Shown: piece after piece, positions 1 through 6,521 of the stretch | Layout of the letters: each line of letters begins with the position of its first letter | How positions within the stretch are numbered: position 1 is the stretch's first letter | Assembly: GCA_017615955.1 (NCBI GenBank) | Contig: JAFZZD010000223.1 | Location: forward strand, 1 to 6,538 | DNA: 6,538 nucleotides | Reading direction: 5' to 3' | From: Victivallales bacterium | Lineage (GTDB): Bacteria > Verrucomicrobiota > Lentisphaeria > Oligosphaerales > Oligosphaeraceae | Program-made: the position numbers and the translations under genes | The notes under the pieces: model-generated | Database searches by the model: none | Told to the model about the DNA's origin: nothing | What the model saw: the letters and a program-made list of their open reading frames with translations, nothing else

Positions 1-5
1 ATTTG

Positions 6-23
6 AAGCCGCGTTAGCGGCGG
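6..23 (+). repeat. Left copy of 18-base inverted hairpin repeat
   Basis: AAGCCGCGTTAGCGGCGG contains the hairpin GCCGC-GTTA-GCGGC (8-21): a 5-bp all-GC stem and a 4-base loop. It is the exact reverse complement of 664-681. It is preceded by TTG, giving TTGAAGCC, the same lead-in as the related hairpin next to gltD read on the minus strand. It lies 59 bases upstream of the tnpA start. Confidence 0.85.
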
Positions 24-71
24 AAGAATTATGAAACGGATACCCAATATCAGGCGTGATTAAAATTTGAG

Positions 72-77
72 AAGGAG
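72..77 (+). promoter_or_regulatory. Ribosome binding site of tnpA
   Basis: AAGGAG followed by 5 A-rich bases and then ATG at 83. This strong Shine-Dalgarno match decides the tnpA start. No convincing -35/-10 pair can be read in the 60 bases upstream. Confidence 0.8.
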
Positions 78-82
78 CAAAA

Positions 83-538
83 ATGGCTAATACAATGGTA
101 CAGAATTATGTGCATATAGTCTTTCGTATCAAATCCACCAGCATATTAATGCAACGAAGCGATTTACCCCGTATTCATGCATATCTAGGTGGACTATTAA
201 AGAATCTTGGGTGCATTCCTGTCATTGTAGGAGGCGTGCATAATCATATTCATGCCTTGATATCACTCTCCAAGAATATTGCATTGAGTGGATTGATGAG
301 AAATCTAAAGGCCAATAGTAGCAGATGGATAAAAACTCTGTCACCAAATTACGAATCATTTGCCTGGCAGGATGGGTATGGCGCATTTTCAATAAGTCCA
401 TCCATTCTTGGTAAAACTATAGATTATATCAAAAATCAAGAGCTACATCATCAAATATATTCATTTGCCGATGAAATAAAAGCATTACTAGATGCATACA
501 ATATTCAATATGATGAGAAATATCTTTTCAATGATTAG
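83..538 (+). CDS. tnpA: IS200/IS605-type HUH (Y1) transposase
   Basis: A complete 151-residue single-domain Y1 transposase. Family members nick and rejoin single-stranded DNA at hairpin-marked ends through a covalent tyrosine-DNA link. Seen here: the metal-binding HUH motif is H55-I56-H57 within HNHIH; the likely nucleophile is Tyr115 in DYIKNQ, with Gln119 four residues on as the probable third metal ligand, the same spacing as in the IS608 enzyme. The segment WQDGYGAFSISPS (95-107) is typical of the short IS200-like subgroup. Length is normal and no frameshift is seen, so it looks functional. The ATG at 83 is chosen because AAGGAG lies 5 bases upstream; the next ATG (codon 5) is badly spaced. 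No tnpB partner is in the window. It is clearly AT-rich (sampled stretches about 25-42% GC) compared with gltBD, which suggests separate origin. It converges on gltD. A domesticated REP-associated transposase is the main alternative to a simple insertion sequence. Confidence 0.93.
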   Translation: MANTMVQNYVHIVFRIKSTSILMQRSDLPRIHAYLGGLLKNLGCIPVIVGGVHNHIHALISLSKNIALSGLMRNLKANSSRWIKTLSPNYESFAWQDGYGAFSISPSILGKTIDYIKNQELHHQIYSFADEIKALLDAYNIQYDEKYLFND

Positions 539-582
539 ACGATTGCTAATTTTCTGCTTTCCAAGAAGGTAGATGCATACGA

Positions 583-620
583 GAAGCCTCGTAAGTGGGC
601 AACGAACTCCACCCACGGAT
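583..620 (+). repeat. Degenerate inverted copy of the gltD-side repeat
   Basis: GAAGCCTCGTAAG (583-595) matches GAAGCCCCGTAGG on the minus strand next to gltD with two transitions. ACCCACGGAT (611-620) is the exact reverse complement of 699-708. Between these blocks the spacing is much shorter than in the other copy, so this looks like a decayed or internally deleted unit in inverted orientation. It can form GTGGG/CCCAC (595-599 with 612-616). The 10-base match is firm; the claim that the whole segment is one related unit is tentative. Confidence 0.4.
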
Positions 621-641
621 GTGTCAAACAGAAGAGATTCT

Positions 642-661
642 GATGGCAATGCATTGTCATC
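642..661. repeat. 20-base near-perfect palindrome
   Basis: GATGGCAATGCATTGTCATC pairs with itself at 9 of 10 positions; the exception (646 with 657) is G opposite T, which can still pair as G-U in RNA. It contains the perfect 10-base palindrome CAATGCATTG and directly abuts the right tnpA-flanking hairpin. It could be part of the element end, a dyad protein site, or chance. Confidence 0.45.
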
Positions 662-663
662 TG

Positions 664-681
664 CCGCCGCTAACGCGGCTT
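664..681 (-). repeat. Right copy of 18-base inverted hairpin repeat
   Basis: CCGCCGCTAACGCGGCTT is the exact reverse complement of 6-23, with the hairpin GCCGC-TAAC-GCGGC at 666-679. It lies 125 bases past the tnpA stop, in opposite orientation to the left copy. Its outer flank differs from the left copy: read on the minus strand, CC replaces TG just before AAGCC. The shared block is therefore the hairpin core rather than a longer duplication. Confidence 0.85.
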
Positions 682-689
682 GGATTTTT
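664..689 (+). terminator. Possible weak intrinsic terminator of tnpA
   Basis: Read on the plus strand, the GCCGC-TAAC-GCGGC hairpin is followed by TTGGATTTTT, so an RNA from tnpA would have a GC stem and then a U-rich tail. The stem is only 5 bp and the T-run is interrupted by GGA, so strength is doubtful. On the minus strand the same hairpin has no T-run after it, so it would not serve gltD in the standard way. Confidence 0.3.
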
Positions 690-698
690 GTATGGCCT

Positions 699-746
699 AT
701 CCGTGGGTTTCGCTCACGGCTTTTCCATCGCCCCTACGGGGCTTCA
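699..746 (-). repeat. Two-hairpin repeat just downstream of gltD
   Basis: Read on the minus strand, 746-730 is TTGAAGCCCCGTAGGGGC, with stem GCCCC, loop GTA and stem GGGGC (730-742). About 10 bases further on lies CCGTG-AGCGAAACC-CACGG (701-719), a second 5-bp stem. The first hairpin matches the tnpA-flanking repeat in its TTGAAGCC lead-in and CGT..AG core, with a compensatory change in the stem. The array begins 4 bases past the gltD stop. No T-run follows either hairpin on the minus strand, so this is called a repeat; a role in mRNA 3'-end protection or attenuation downstream of gltD is possible but unproven. Confidence 0.65.
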
Positions 747-750
747 ATAC

Positions 751-2106
751 CTATATTAATGCCTCCGCGCATTTCAAGCCGTCGGCTATGGCTCGCACAA
801 CCAGCGATGGGCCTGTGGCCGCATCGCCTGCGATGAGGACATTGTCCTGGTCAGGCAGCCCCAGGCTTGCCAGCACATCCTCCCTTTTGCGCTTGAGGAA
901 GCCCATGGCAAGCACCACCATGTCGCAGTCAATCACATGCGCAGGACCAGAAGGAGCGAATCTTGCAGGGCGTCCATTTGTGTCATATTCCCAATTCACA
1001 GGGACGACTTCCGCGCCGACAGCATGACCGTCCTCGCCGATGAGACGCAATGTGTTAAGGGACCAGAAACGCTCCAGGCCTTCTTCCACGGAGGACGAGC
1101 CACGCAACTTGTAGGGCCACATGGGCCATGGCGTGTGCTGGGAGCGTTGGATTGGCGGGCGCGGCATCAGGTCGATGGACATTACCGATGCGGCACCCTG
1201 TCGTATCGCAGTGCCGCCGCAGTCATTGCCAGTGTCGCCGCCGCCGATGATTAGCACCTTCTTTCCCGTGCAGAAAATGGGAAGTATTTCATCCTCGCCA
1301 GTGTTCATGCGGTTTTGGCATCCCAGCAGCTCCAGTGCCTGGCACACGCCATCAAGTTCGCGGCCAGGCACCTTCAAGTCACGTGGCATAGGCGTTCCAT
1401 TGGCGACAATGACTGCATCATTATGCTTCAAAAGATGGCTGCCGAAAAAGTCCTTGCCCACATCAGTGTTGCCCTGGAACACAATGCCACCCGCCTCCAG
1501 CAGTTTCCAGCGGCGGTCTATGACACGCTTGTCAAGCTTGAAGCAGGGAATGCCATAACGCAGGAGACCGCCTGGCTTTGTATTGCGGTCGTAAATCGTC
1601 ACTTGCCATCCAGCCTTATTGAGTTTTACTGCCGCCGCCAGCCCCGCTGGTCCTGCGCCAATTATGGCGGCCTTTCTTCCATTGCGGGACTGTGGAATTT
1701 GAGCTTCCACCCAGCCTTGCTCAAAGGCCGTCTCCACAATCTTTTTCTCAATCTGTCGCACATTGGTGGCGCCGAATGCCTCCCCTTCCAGACTGCATGC
1801 TGCCTCGCACAGGGCAGGGCAGATGCGGCTGGTGAACTCCGGGAATGGGCTGGTCTCAGCGAGACGCGTCCATGCCTCCCGCCAATTGCCCTGCATCACA
1901 GCGCGGTTGATGTCTGGAATCGCATTCTGCAATGGGCATCCCATTGCGTGGCAGAAGGGCAGGCCGCAGTTCTGGCAGCGTGACGCCAACTTGCATACAA
2001 CATCCGCCTCCTGTATAACTTCCACCTCGTGATAGTCCCCAATGCGCTCGGCCACTGGCCGATAGACATGCTCCAGACGCTCTGTTTCAAAAAATGTTCT
2101 GCTCAT
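751..2106 (-). CDS. gltD: Glutamate synthase small (beta) subunit
   Basis: A 451-residue flavoprotein that supplies electrons to GltB in the cytoplasm: NADPH (inferred from the family; NADH not excluded) to FAD, then through Fe-S clusters to the FMN of the large subunit. Seen in order: an N-terminal cysteine domain with C44, C47, C52 and C57 in CQNCGLPFC...GCPLQNAIP, plus C96, C100 and C104 in RICPALCEAAC, as expected for two [4Fe-4S] clusters; the FAD Rossmann motif GAGPAG (150-155); PRDLKVPG (241-248); the nicotinamide-binding motif GGGDTGNDC (288-296); the family signature TPWPMWP followed by SSSVEEG; and a C-terminal AGD FAD motif (426-428). The start is the ATG at 2106, not the in-frame one at 2154 inside gltB, because AGGAGG lies 8 bases upstream and the protein then begins MSRTFFETER. 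It is slightly short: about 15-20 residues normally found before the AGD motif are missing, and the tail after AEALI is brief. Confidence 0.95.
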   Translation of the reverse strand: MSRTFFETERLEHVYRPVAERIGDYHEVEVIQEADVVCKLASRCQNCGLPFCHAMGCPLQNAIPDINRAVMQGNWREAWTRLAETSPFPEFTSRICPALCEAACSLEGEAFGATNVRQIEKKIVETAFEQGWVEAQIPQSRNGRKAAIIGAGPAGLAAAVKLNKAGWQVTIYDRNTKPGGLLRYGIPCFKLDKRVIDRRWKLLEAGGIVFQGNTDVGKDFFGSHLLKHNDAVIVANGTPMPRDLKVPGRELDGVCQALELLGCQNRMNTGEDEILPIFCTGKKVLIIGGGDTGNDCGGTAIRQGAASVMSIDLMPRPPIQRSQHTPWPMWPYKLRGSSSVEEGLERFWSLNTLRLIGEDGHAVGAEVVPVNWEYDTNGRPARFAPSGPAHVIDCDMVVLAMGFLKRKREDVLASLGLPDQDNVLIAGDAATGPSLVVRAIADGLKCAEALI

Positions 2107-5100
2107 GCCTGTGCCCTCCTGACAATCTTCCTGTATTCCACGGGCAGCACGCATACAAAGCGTCCCCGCCAGTCATTCCAGTTCTGGAGTATCCTGCCTG
2201 CCTTCTGGCTACCTGTGGCTTCATGGTGCATTTCCAGCAGTTTCAGCAGTTCTTTTTCCTCATCGGAGCCAGACCGAATTGATTCCAGGTCCACCGTGTC
2301 CAGATTACAGCGCAGGTCGAAGTCGCCATCCTCGTCCAGCACGTATGCAATGCCTCCTGTCATGCCGGCGGCAAAGTTGACGCCAGTCTTGCCCAGGACC
2401 ACAATGCGTCCTCCCGTCATGTATTCGCAGCCATGGTCGCCTATGCCTTCGACCACCGCGTTGAATCCGCTGTTGCGTATTGCGAAACGTTCTCCAGCCT
2501 GTCCATTGATGTAGATTTCCCCAGAGGTTCCTCCATAGCCGATGACATTTCCCGCGATGACATTTTCCTCGGCAAGGCATGTCGCCTCCTTGTCCTGAAC
2601 AACGATGATTTTGCCTCCAGACAGTCCTTTTCCAATGTAGTCGTTTGCCTCTCCTTCCAGGCGGAATGTGATTCCCTTTGCAAGGAAAGCGCCGAAACTC
2701 TGCCCGGCAATGCCGTGGAAATTGACCTTCCATGTGTCGTCCGGCAGGCCTTTCTCGCCCTTGGCAAGTGCAACTTGGCTGGAGATGAATGCGCCTACAG
2801 AGCGGTCGGAATTGCTGATTGCCAGGCTGATTTCCGCTGGCTTGTAGTTTTTGAATGCATTGCCCAGCATGGGAATGAGCTTTTCCTCGTCCAAAGTGGA
2901 CTGAGAATGTCTTTCTCCCTGCCAGCGCAATTCATTGCCATTTACGTGGTGCAGCATGGCATTGAAATCCAGCGTGGCGGCTTTTCCAATGGCAAGTTCT
3001 GGATTGATTTCCAGCAGTTCGCAATGCCCCACAGCCTCGTCCAGGGAATGAAGTCCAAGGGAAGCAAGTATGCCGCGTGCTTCGTGGGCGATGAAGTGCA
3101 GGTAGTTGATGATGTGCTCTGGCTTGCCCTGGAAATGCTTGCGTATTTCAGGATTCTGTGTTGTGATGCCAGCGGGGCATGTATTGTCCTGGCATTGGCG
3201 AAGCATCAGGCAGCCCAGCGAAAGCAGCAGCGAGGTGGCAAAGCCGAATTCCTCTGCGCCCAGCAATGCGGCTATGACCACGTCCCGTCCAGTACGCAAC
3301 TGCCCATCCACCTGCAATTTGACTTTGCCTCGCAAGTTGTTCTTGACTAATGTCTGTTGTGCTTCGGCAAGACCGATTTCCCAGGGCATTCCCGTGTGCT
3401 TGATGGAACTCAATGGCGCGGCGCCTGTGCCGCCGTCATGCCCTGAAATGACCACCACGTCGGCCTGTGCCTTTGCAACGCCGGCCGCTACCGTGCCCAC
3501 GCCGCTTTCAGAGACCAGTTTCACCGAAATGCGGGCCTTTGAATTGGAGGCGCGCAGGTCGTGTATGAGCTGCGCCAGATCCTCAATGGAGTAGATGTCA
3601 TGATGGGGAGGAGGTGAAATAAGGGTGACATGGGGCGTGGAATGGCGCGTGTGGGCTATTTCCTCGTTGACCTTTTCACCAGGCAATTGCCCGCCTTCGC
3701 CAGGCTTGGCTCCCTGTGCCATCTTGATTTGCAAGTCCTTTGCGTGGGCCAGGTAGTTGATGGTGACGCCAAAGCGCCCAGATGCAACCTGCCTGATTGC
3801 ACTGGCGCGGCATTCACCATTCGCATTTGGCAAATCACGCTCGGCTCCTTCGCCGCCTTCACCTGAATTGCTCATGCATCCAAGACGGTTGAAGGCAACC
3901 GCGATGGCCTCATGGGCCTCTGGACTTAGCGCACCCAGGCTCATTGCTCCACCTACGAAATGCTTTATTATGCTATCCTCTCCTTCCACTTCCTCCAGCG
4001 AAAGTGGCTGCTCTACCTTGCGGAAGCGCAGCATATCCCTGAGGCGTATCGGCTGCTTCGGCTCGTTAAGCCCCTTGGAAAAGGCAAGATATTGCGCTTC
4101 GTCATTCTCGCGGACGGCACGGTGCAAGGCACATATCGATTGTGGCGTGACAAGATGTGGCTCTCCCTGTACGCGCCAGCGGTAGTTTCCTCCCAAAGGT
4201 AGCAGTGTGCTGGCCTGGGCAGCCTCCACGCGAGCGCGAACTTCCTCCTCGATCTCAGCAAGACCGATGCCTCCAACCGAGGATGGCGTACCAGGAAAAT
4301 AGCGCTGTATGAGTTCCTTGCCAAGACCCAGTGCCTCGAACATCTGCGCAGAGCGATAGCTGCGAAGAGTGGCGATGCCCATCTTGGACATGCACTTTAG
4401 AATGCCCTTGTCAATGGCGGTTATGTAGTTTTCAGTTGCCTTTGCGGGGTCGCCGTCCTTCGCCAAGTCAACTACTGTCTCCAATGCCAGATATGGGTGT
4501 ATTGCGGTTGCGCCATAGCCCAGCAGCAGTGCAAAGTGCATAACCTCGCGGATTTCGCCTGATTCCACAATGACGCCGACTGGCGGGCGAAGACCAGCGG
4601 CTGTCAAAGCGCGGTTCACGGCGGCCACTGCCAGCAGGGAAGGCATGGGCAGTTCATCGTCTGGCAAGTTACGGTCGCTCAACAGCAGTATTCCGGCTCC
4701 TTCCTTGACGGCGGAGACGGCCTGATCCTCCAGCGCGTCAAGTGCGCCTTTCAGTTCTGTTTTCCATCCGATTTGAAGAGTCCTGACCAATACACGCGGC
4801 TTTTCCAGCACCATCAGGCGCGCCAGGTCGCCGCCTGTCAGGATTGGGCGTGCCAGGCGTATGACGCTGGCACGGTGTTCTTCCTCTGAAAGGATGTTGC
4901 CGCAGTTGCCGATGTATGTTGTCAGGCTCATTACCAGTTCCTCCCTGATGGGGTCTATTGGAGGATTGGTCACCTGTGCAAAGCGTTGCTTGAAGTAGTT
5001 GAACAGCAATTGTGGCTTTGGCGAAAGCACGGCAAGCGCAGTATCATTGCCCATGGAGCCAAGGGGTTCGCGGCCATTTTCCACCATGGGGCGCACTATC

Positions 5101-6521
5101 AGCTCCACGTCCTCTTGCGTCCAGCCAAATAGACGCTGCCGATGGCGCAGGTTGTCCCCGACTTTTGATGCGGCTATGTTGTCGAACATGCCAGCAACTG
5201 GAATCTTGTTTTCCTTGGACCAGCGGCGATATGGGCTCTGGCGCGCTATGGTGTTCTTGAGTTCAGCATCCAGCACCAGGCGATGCGCATTCAGGTCGCA
5301 CCACAGGATTTCCCCTGGCTTGAGCCGCCCGCGGCGTATGATGTCTCCTGCTGGAATATCAAGTACGCCTGTTTCAGAGGCCAGCACAAAGAGTCCGTCC
5401 TTTGTCAGTGAATATCTAGCGGGGCGCAGGCCATTGCGGTCCAGCATGGCGCCGCATCCTATGCCGTCCGTGAAACTTAATGCGGCTGGACCATCCCAGG
5501 GTTCTACCAAAGTGGAGTGGTAGTCAAAGAAGCCCCGTATGTCCTTTGTGATGTGGTAGTTCTCTCCCCATGCCTGGGGTATGAGCATAAGCATGACATG
5601 TGGAAGCCATCGTCCAGAGAGCATCAGCAGTTCCGCCATGTTGTCCAGGCAGGCGGAATCGCTCTGGTTTTCGTCAATCAATGGCAGTAGTTTCTTTATG
5701 TCGTCTTCCAGCAGAAAGCTACGCAGCAACGCCTCACGTGCCCGCGCCTGGTTCAGATTGCCGCGAAGCGTGTTGATTTCACCATTGTGGGCGAGAATAC
5801 GGAATGGCTGCGCAAGTTGCCAGGTGGGGAATGTGTTTGTGCTGTAGCGCTGATGCACCAGCGCAAAGGGGGAGACGAATGTCTCATCTGCCAGGTCAGG
5901 ATAGAATGCCTCGATCTGTGGCGCAAGCATAAGCCCCTTGTAAACCACGGTCCTGCCGCTGAAACTTGGAAAATAAACATCCAGCAGTTCCCGTTCAAGA
6001 CGGCGTCGCAGCACGAATGCCCGCCGTTCCAGCACTTCGCCTTCATCACCGCCTTCATGAACGATGAATAGCTGGCGTATTACAGGACGGCATGAGCAGG
6101 CCGTTTCACCCAGTTTTTCTGGAACGCATGGCACGTCACGCCATGCAAGTATGCGGCAGTTCTCCTCCTTGACGATGGACTTTATGGTCTCCTCCTCACC
6201 AAGACCATTGAACATCATTCCTAATATGTAATGCCCTGGCGCTGGCAGTATGCCTTTCAATTCACGCTGGAAAAAGTCGTGTGGAATTGCGCAGAGTAGT
6301 CCCGCGCCGTCACCTGACAAGGCATCGCTACCCGCCGCGCCGCGATGCAGTAGGCGGCGCAGTATGGTAAGGCCGTTCGCCACAATGCCATGGGATGCCA
6401 TCCCGTTAAGGTTGGCCACCAGGCCGACGCCGCAGGCGTCATGCTCGTTGCTGAAATGGTAGAGTCCTTCGTCCTGGGGTATGCCCAGGCCACGCTGTCG
6501 ATACTTGATGTTTTCTTCCAT
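2103..6521 (-). CDS. gltB: Glutamate synthase large (alpha) subunit
   Basis: A 1472-residue GOGAT large subunit. With GltD it converts glutamine plus 2-oxoglutarate to two glutamates, the ammonia-assimilating step paired with glutamine synthetase. Seen in order: a class II glutamine amidotransferase domain (about 30-430) with nucleophile Cys30 after a 29-residue segment that the family removes by cleavage, then HQRYSTNTFPTW (223-234), AHNGEIN (244-250) and DRNGLRPARY (361-370); a central domain (about 440-780); the FMN synthase domain (about 800-1200) with SNSGEGGE (884-891), KMAQGAKPGEGGQLPG (933-948) and SGHDGGTGAAPLSSIKH (1026-1042); [3Fe-4S] ligands C1104, C1110 and C1115 in C-x5-C-x4-C; and the C-terminal GXGXG beta-helix (about 1230-1430). 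Length is normal and the frame is unbroken. The ATG at 6521 is chosen because it gives a propeptide of plausible size, but its GGCAAG ribosome site is weak and close. No upstream stop falls in the window, so a start beyond the edge is possible. First gene of the gltBD operon. Confidence 0.97.
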   Translation of the reverse strand: MEENIKYRQRGLGIPQDEGLYHFSNEHDACGVGLVANLNGMASHGIVANGLTILRRLLHRGAAGSDALSGDGAGLLCAIPHDFFQRELKGILPAPGHYILGMMFNGLGEEETIKSIVKEENCRILAWRDVPCVPEKLGETACSCRPVIRQLFIVHEGGDEGEVLERRAFVLRRRLERELLDVYFPSFSGRTVVYKGLMLAPQIEAFYPDLADETFVSPFALVHQRYSTNTFPTWQLAQPFRILAHNGEINTLRGNLNQARAREALLRSFLLEDDIKKLLPLIDENQSDSACLDNMAELLMLSGRWLPHVMLMLIPQAWGENYHITKDIRGFFDYHSTLVEPWDGPAALSFTDGIGCGAMLDRNGLRPARYSLTKDGLFVLASETGVLDIPAGDIIRRGRLKPGEILWCDLNAHRLVLDAELKNTIARQSPYRRWSKENKIPVAGMFDNIAASKVGDNLRHRQRLFGWTQEDVELIVRPMVENGREPLGSMGNDTALAVLSPKPQLLFNYFKQRFAQVTNPPIDPIREELVMSLTTYIGNCGNILSEEEHRASVIRLARPILTGGDLARLMVLEKPRVLVRTLQIGWKTELKGALDALEDQAVSAVKEGAGILLLSDRNLPDDELPMPSLLAVAAVNRALTAAGLRPPVGVIVESGEIREVMHFALLLGYGATAIHPYLALETVVDLAKDGDPAKATENYITAIDKGILKCMSKMGIATLRSYRSAQMFEALGLGKELIQRYFPGTPSSVGGIGLAEIEEEVRARVEAAQASTLLPLGGNYRWRVQGEPHLVTPQSICALHRAVRENDEAQYLAFSKGLNEPKQPIRLRDMLRFRKVEQPLSLEEVEGEDSIIKHFVGGAMSLGALSPEAHEAIAVAFNRLGCMSNSGEGGEGAERDLPNANGECRASAIRQVASGRFGVTINYLAHAKDLQIKMAQGAKPGEGGQLPGEKVNEEIAHTRHSTPHVTLISPPPHHDIYSIEDLAQLIHDLRASNSKARISVKLVSESGVGTVAAGVAKAQADVVVISGHDGGTGAAPLSSIKHTGMPWEIGLAEAQQTLVKNNLRGKVKLQVDGQLRTGRDVVIAALLGAEEFGFATSLLLSLGCLMLRQCQDNTCPAGITTQNPEIRKHFQGKPEHIINYLHFIAHEARGILASLGLHSLDEAVGHCELLEINPELAIGKAATLDFNAMLHHVNGNELRWQGERHSQSTLDEEKLIPMLGNAFKNYKPAEISLAISNSDRSVGAFISSQVALAKGEKGLPDDTWKVNFHGIAGQSFGAFLAKGITFRLEGEANDYIGKGLSGGKIIVVQDKEATCLAEENVIAGNVIGYGGTSGEIYINGQAGERFAIRNSGFNAVVEGIGDHGCEYMTGGRIVVLGKTGVNFAAGMTGGIAYVLDEDGDFDLRCNLDTVDLESIRSGSDEEKELLKLLEMHHEATGSQKAGRILQNWNDWRGRFVCVLPVEYRKIVRRAQA
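2115..2120 (-). promoter_or_regulatory. Ribosome binding site of gltD, inside gltB
   Basis: On the minus strand AGGAGG is followed by 8 bases and then ATG at 2106. It lies within the last codons of gltB. Together with the ATGA overlap (2103-2106), where the gltB stop TGA shares bases with the gltD ATG, it indicates translational coupling and near-equal production of the two subunits. Confidence 0.85.

Larger units (their letters stand above)
6..681 (+). mobile_element. Putative minimal IS200-like or REP-transposase unit
   Basis: The two copies of an exact 18-base inverted repeat (6-23 and 664-681) bracket tnpA and define a unit of 676 bases, close to the roughly 700 bases usual for single-gene IS200 elements. 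Both copies fold into hairpins, as the subterminal ends of this family do. The exact cleavage sites cannot be placed, and IS200 elements make no diagnostic target duplication, so the boundaries are inferred. Against a simple element, a related hairpin lies outside the unit at 730-742, which fits better with a transposase embedded in a REP-like repeat family. The left end could also extend beyond base 1. Confidence 0.4.
539..750. other. Convergent intergenic region, hairpin-rich, no gene
   Basis: These 212 bases separate the tnpA stop (+) from the gltD stop (-). They hold the degenerate repeat, the 20-base palindrome, the right 18-base repeat and the two-hairpin repeat described separately. 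A small CGAG-AAGC-CTCG hairpin also lies at 580-591. Reading frames that cross this region run through the palindromes, have no good ribosome binding site and resemble no protein I know, so no gene is called. Confidence 0.7.

Noticed and set aside
38..66. Possible sigma70 promoter for tnpA (TAAAAT at 61-66 as -10)
   Set aside because: No acceptable -35 hexamer lies at the right distance, and AT-rich DNA gives such -10 matches by chance.
730..742. Intrinsic terminator for gltBD at the GCCCC-GTA-GGGGC hairpin
   Set aside because: On the minus strand the stem is followed by GATGGAAAAG, with no U-tract, so it is kept as a repeat instead.
580..750. CRISPR array or tandem repeat array
   Set aside because: The repeats are few, inverted and of unequal spacing, with no regular repeat-spacer pattern and no cas genes.
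573..836. 87-residue open frame spanning the intergenic hairpins
   Set aside because: Its sequence is mostly translated palindromic repeat and it runs into the gltD 3' end. No ribosome site was seen.
1315..1983. 222-residue open frame on the plus strand opposite gltD
   Set aside because: It is antisense to the conserved FAD- and NADPH-binding parts of gltD; no family resemblance was seen and no start signal is convincing.
2107..2154. 16-residue N-terminal extension of GltD from the ATG at 2154
   Set aside because: The extension overlaps gltB codons, and the ATG at 2106 has a near-ideal ribosome site and the typical ATGA coupling.
2433..3350. 305-residue open frame on the plus strand opposite gltB
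   Set aside because: It lies wholly antisense to the conserved C-terminal half of gltB, shows no recognisable domain, and is explained by codon bias in the GC-rich coding strand.
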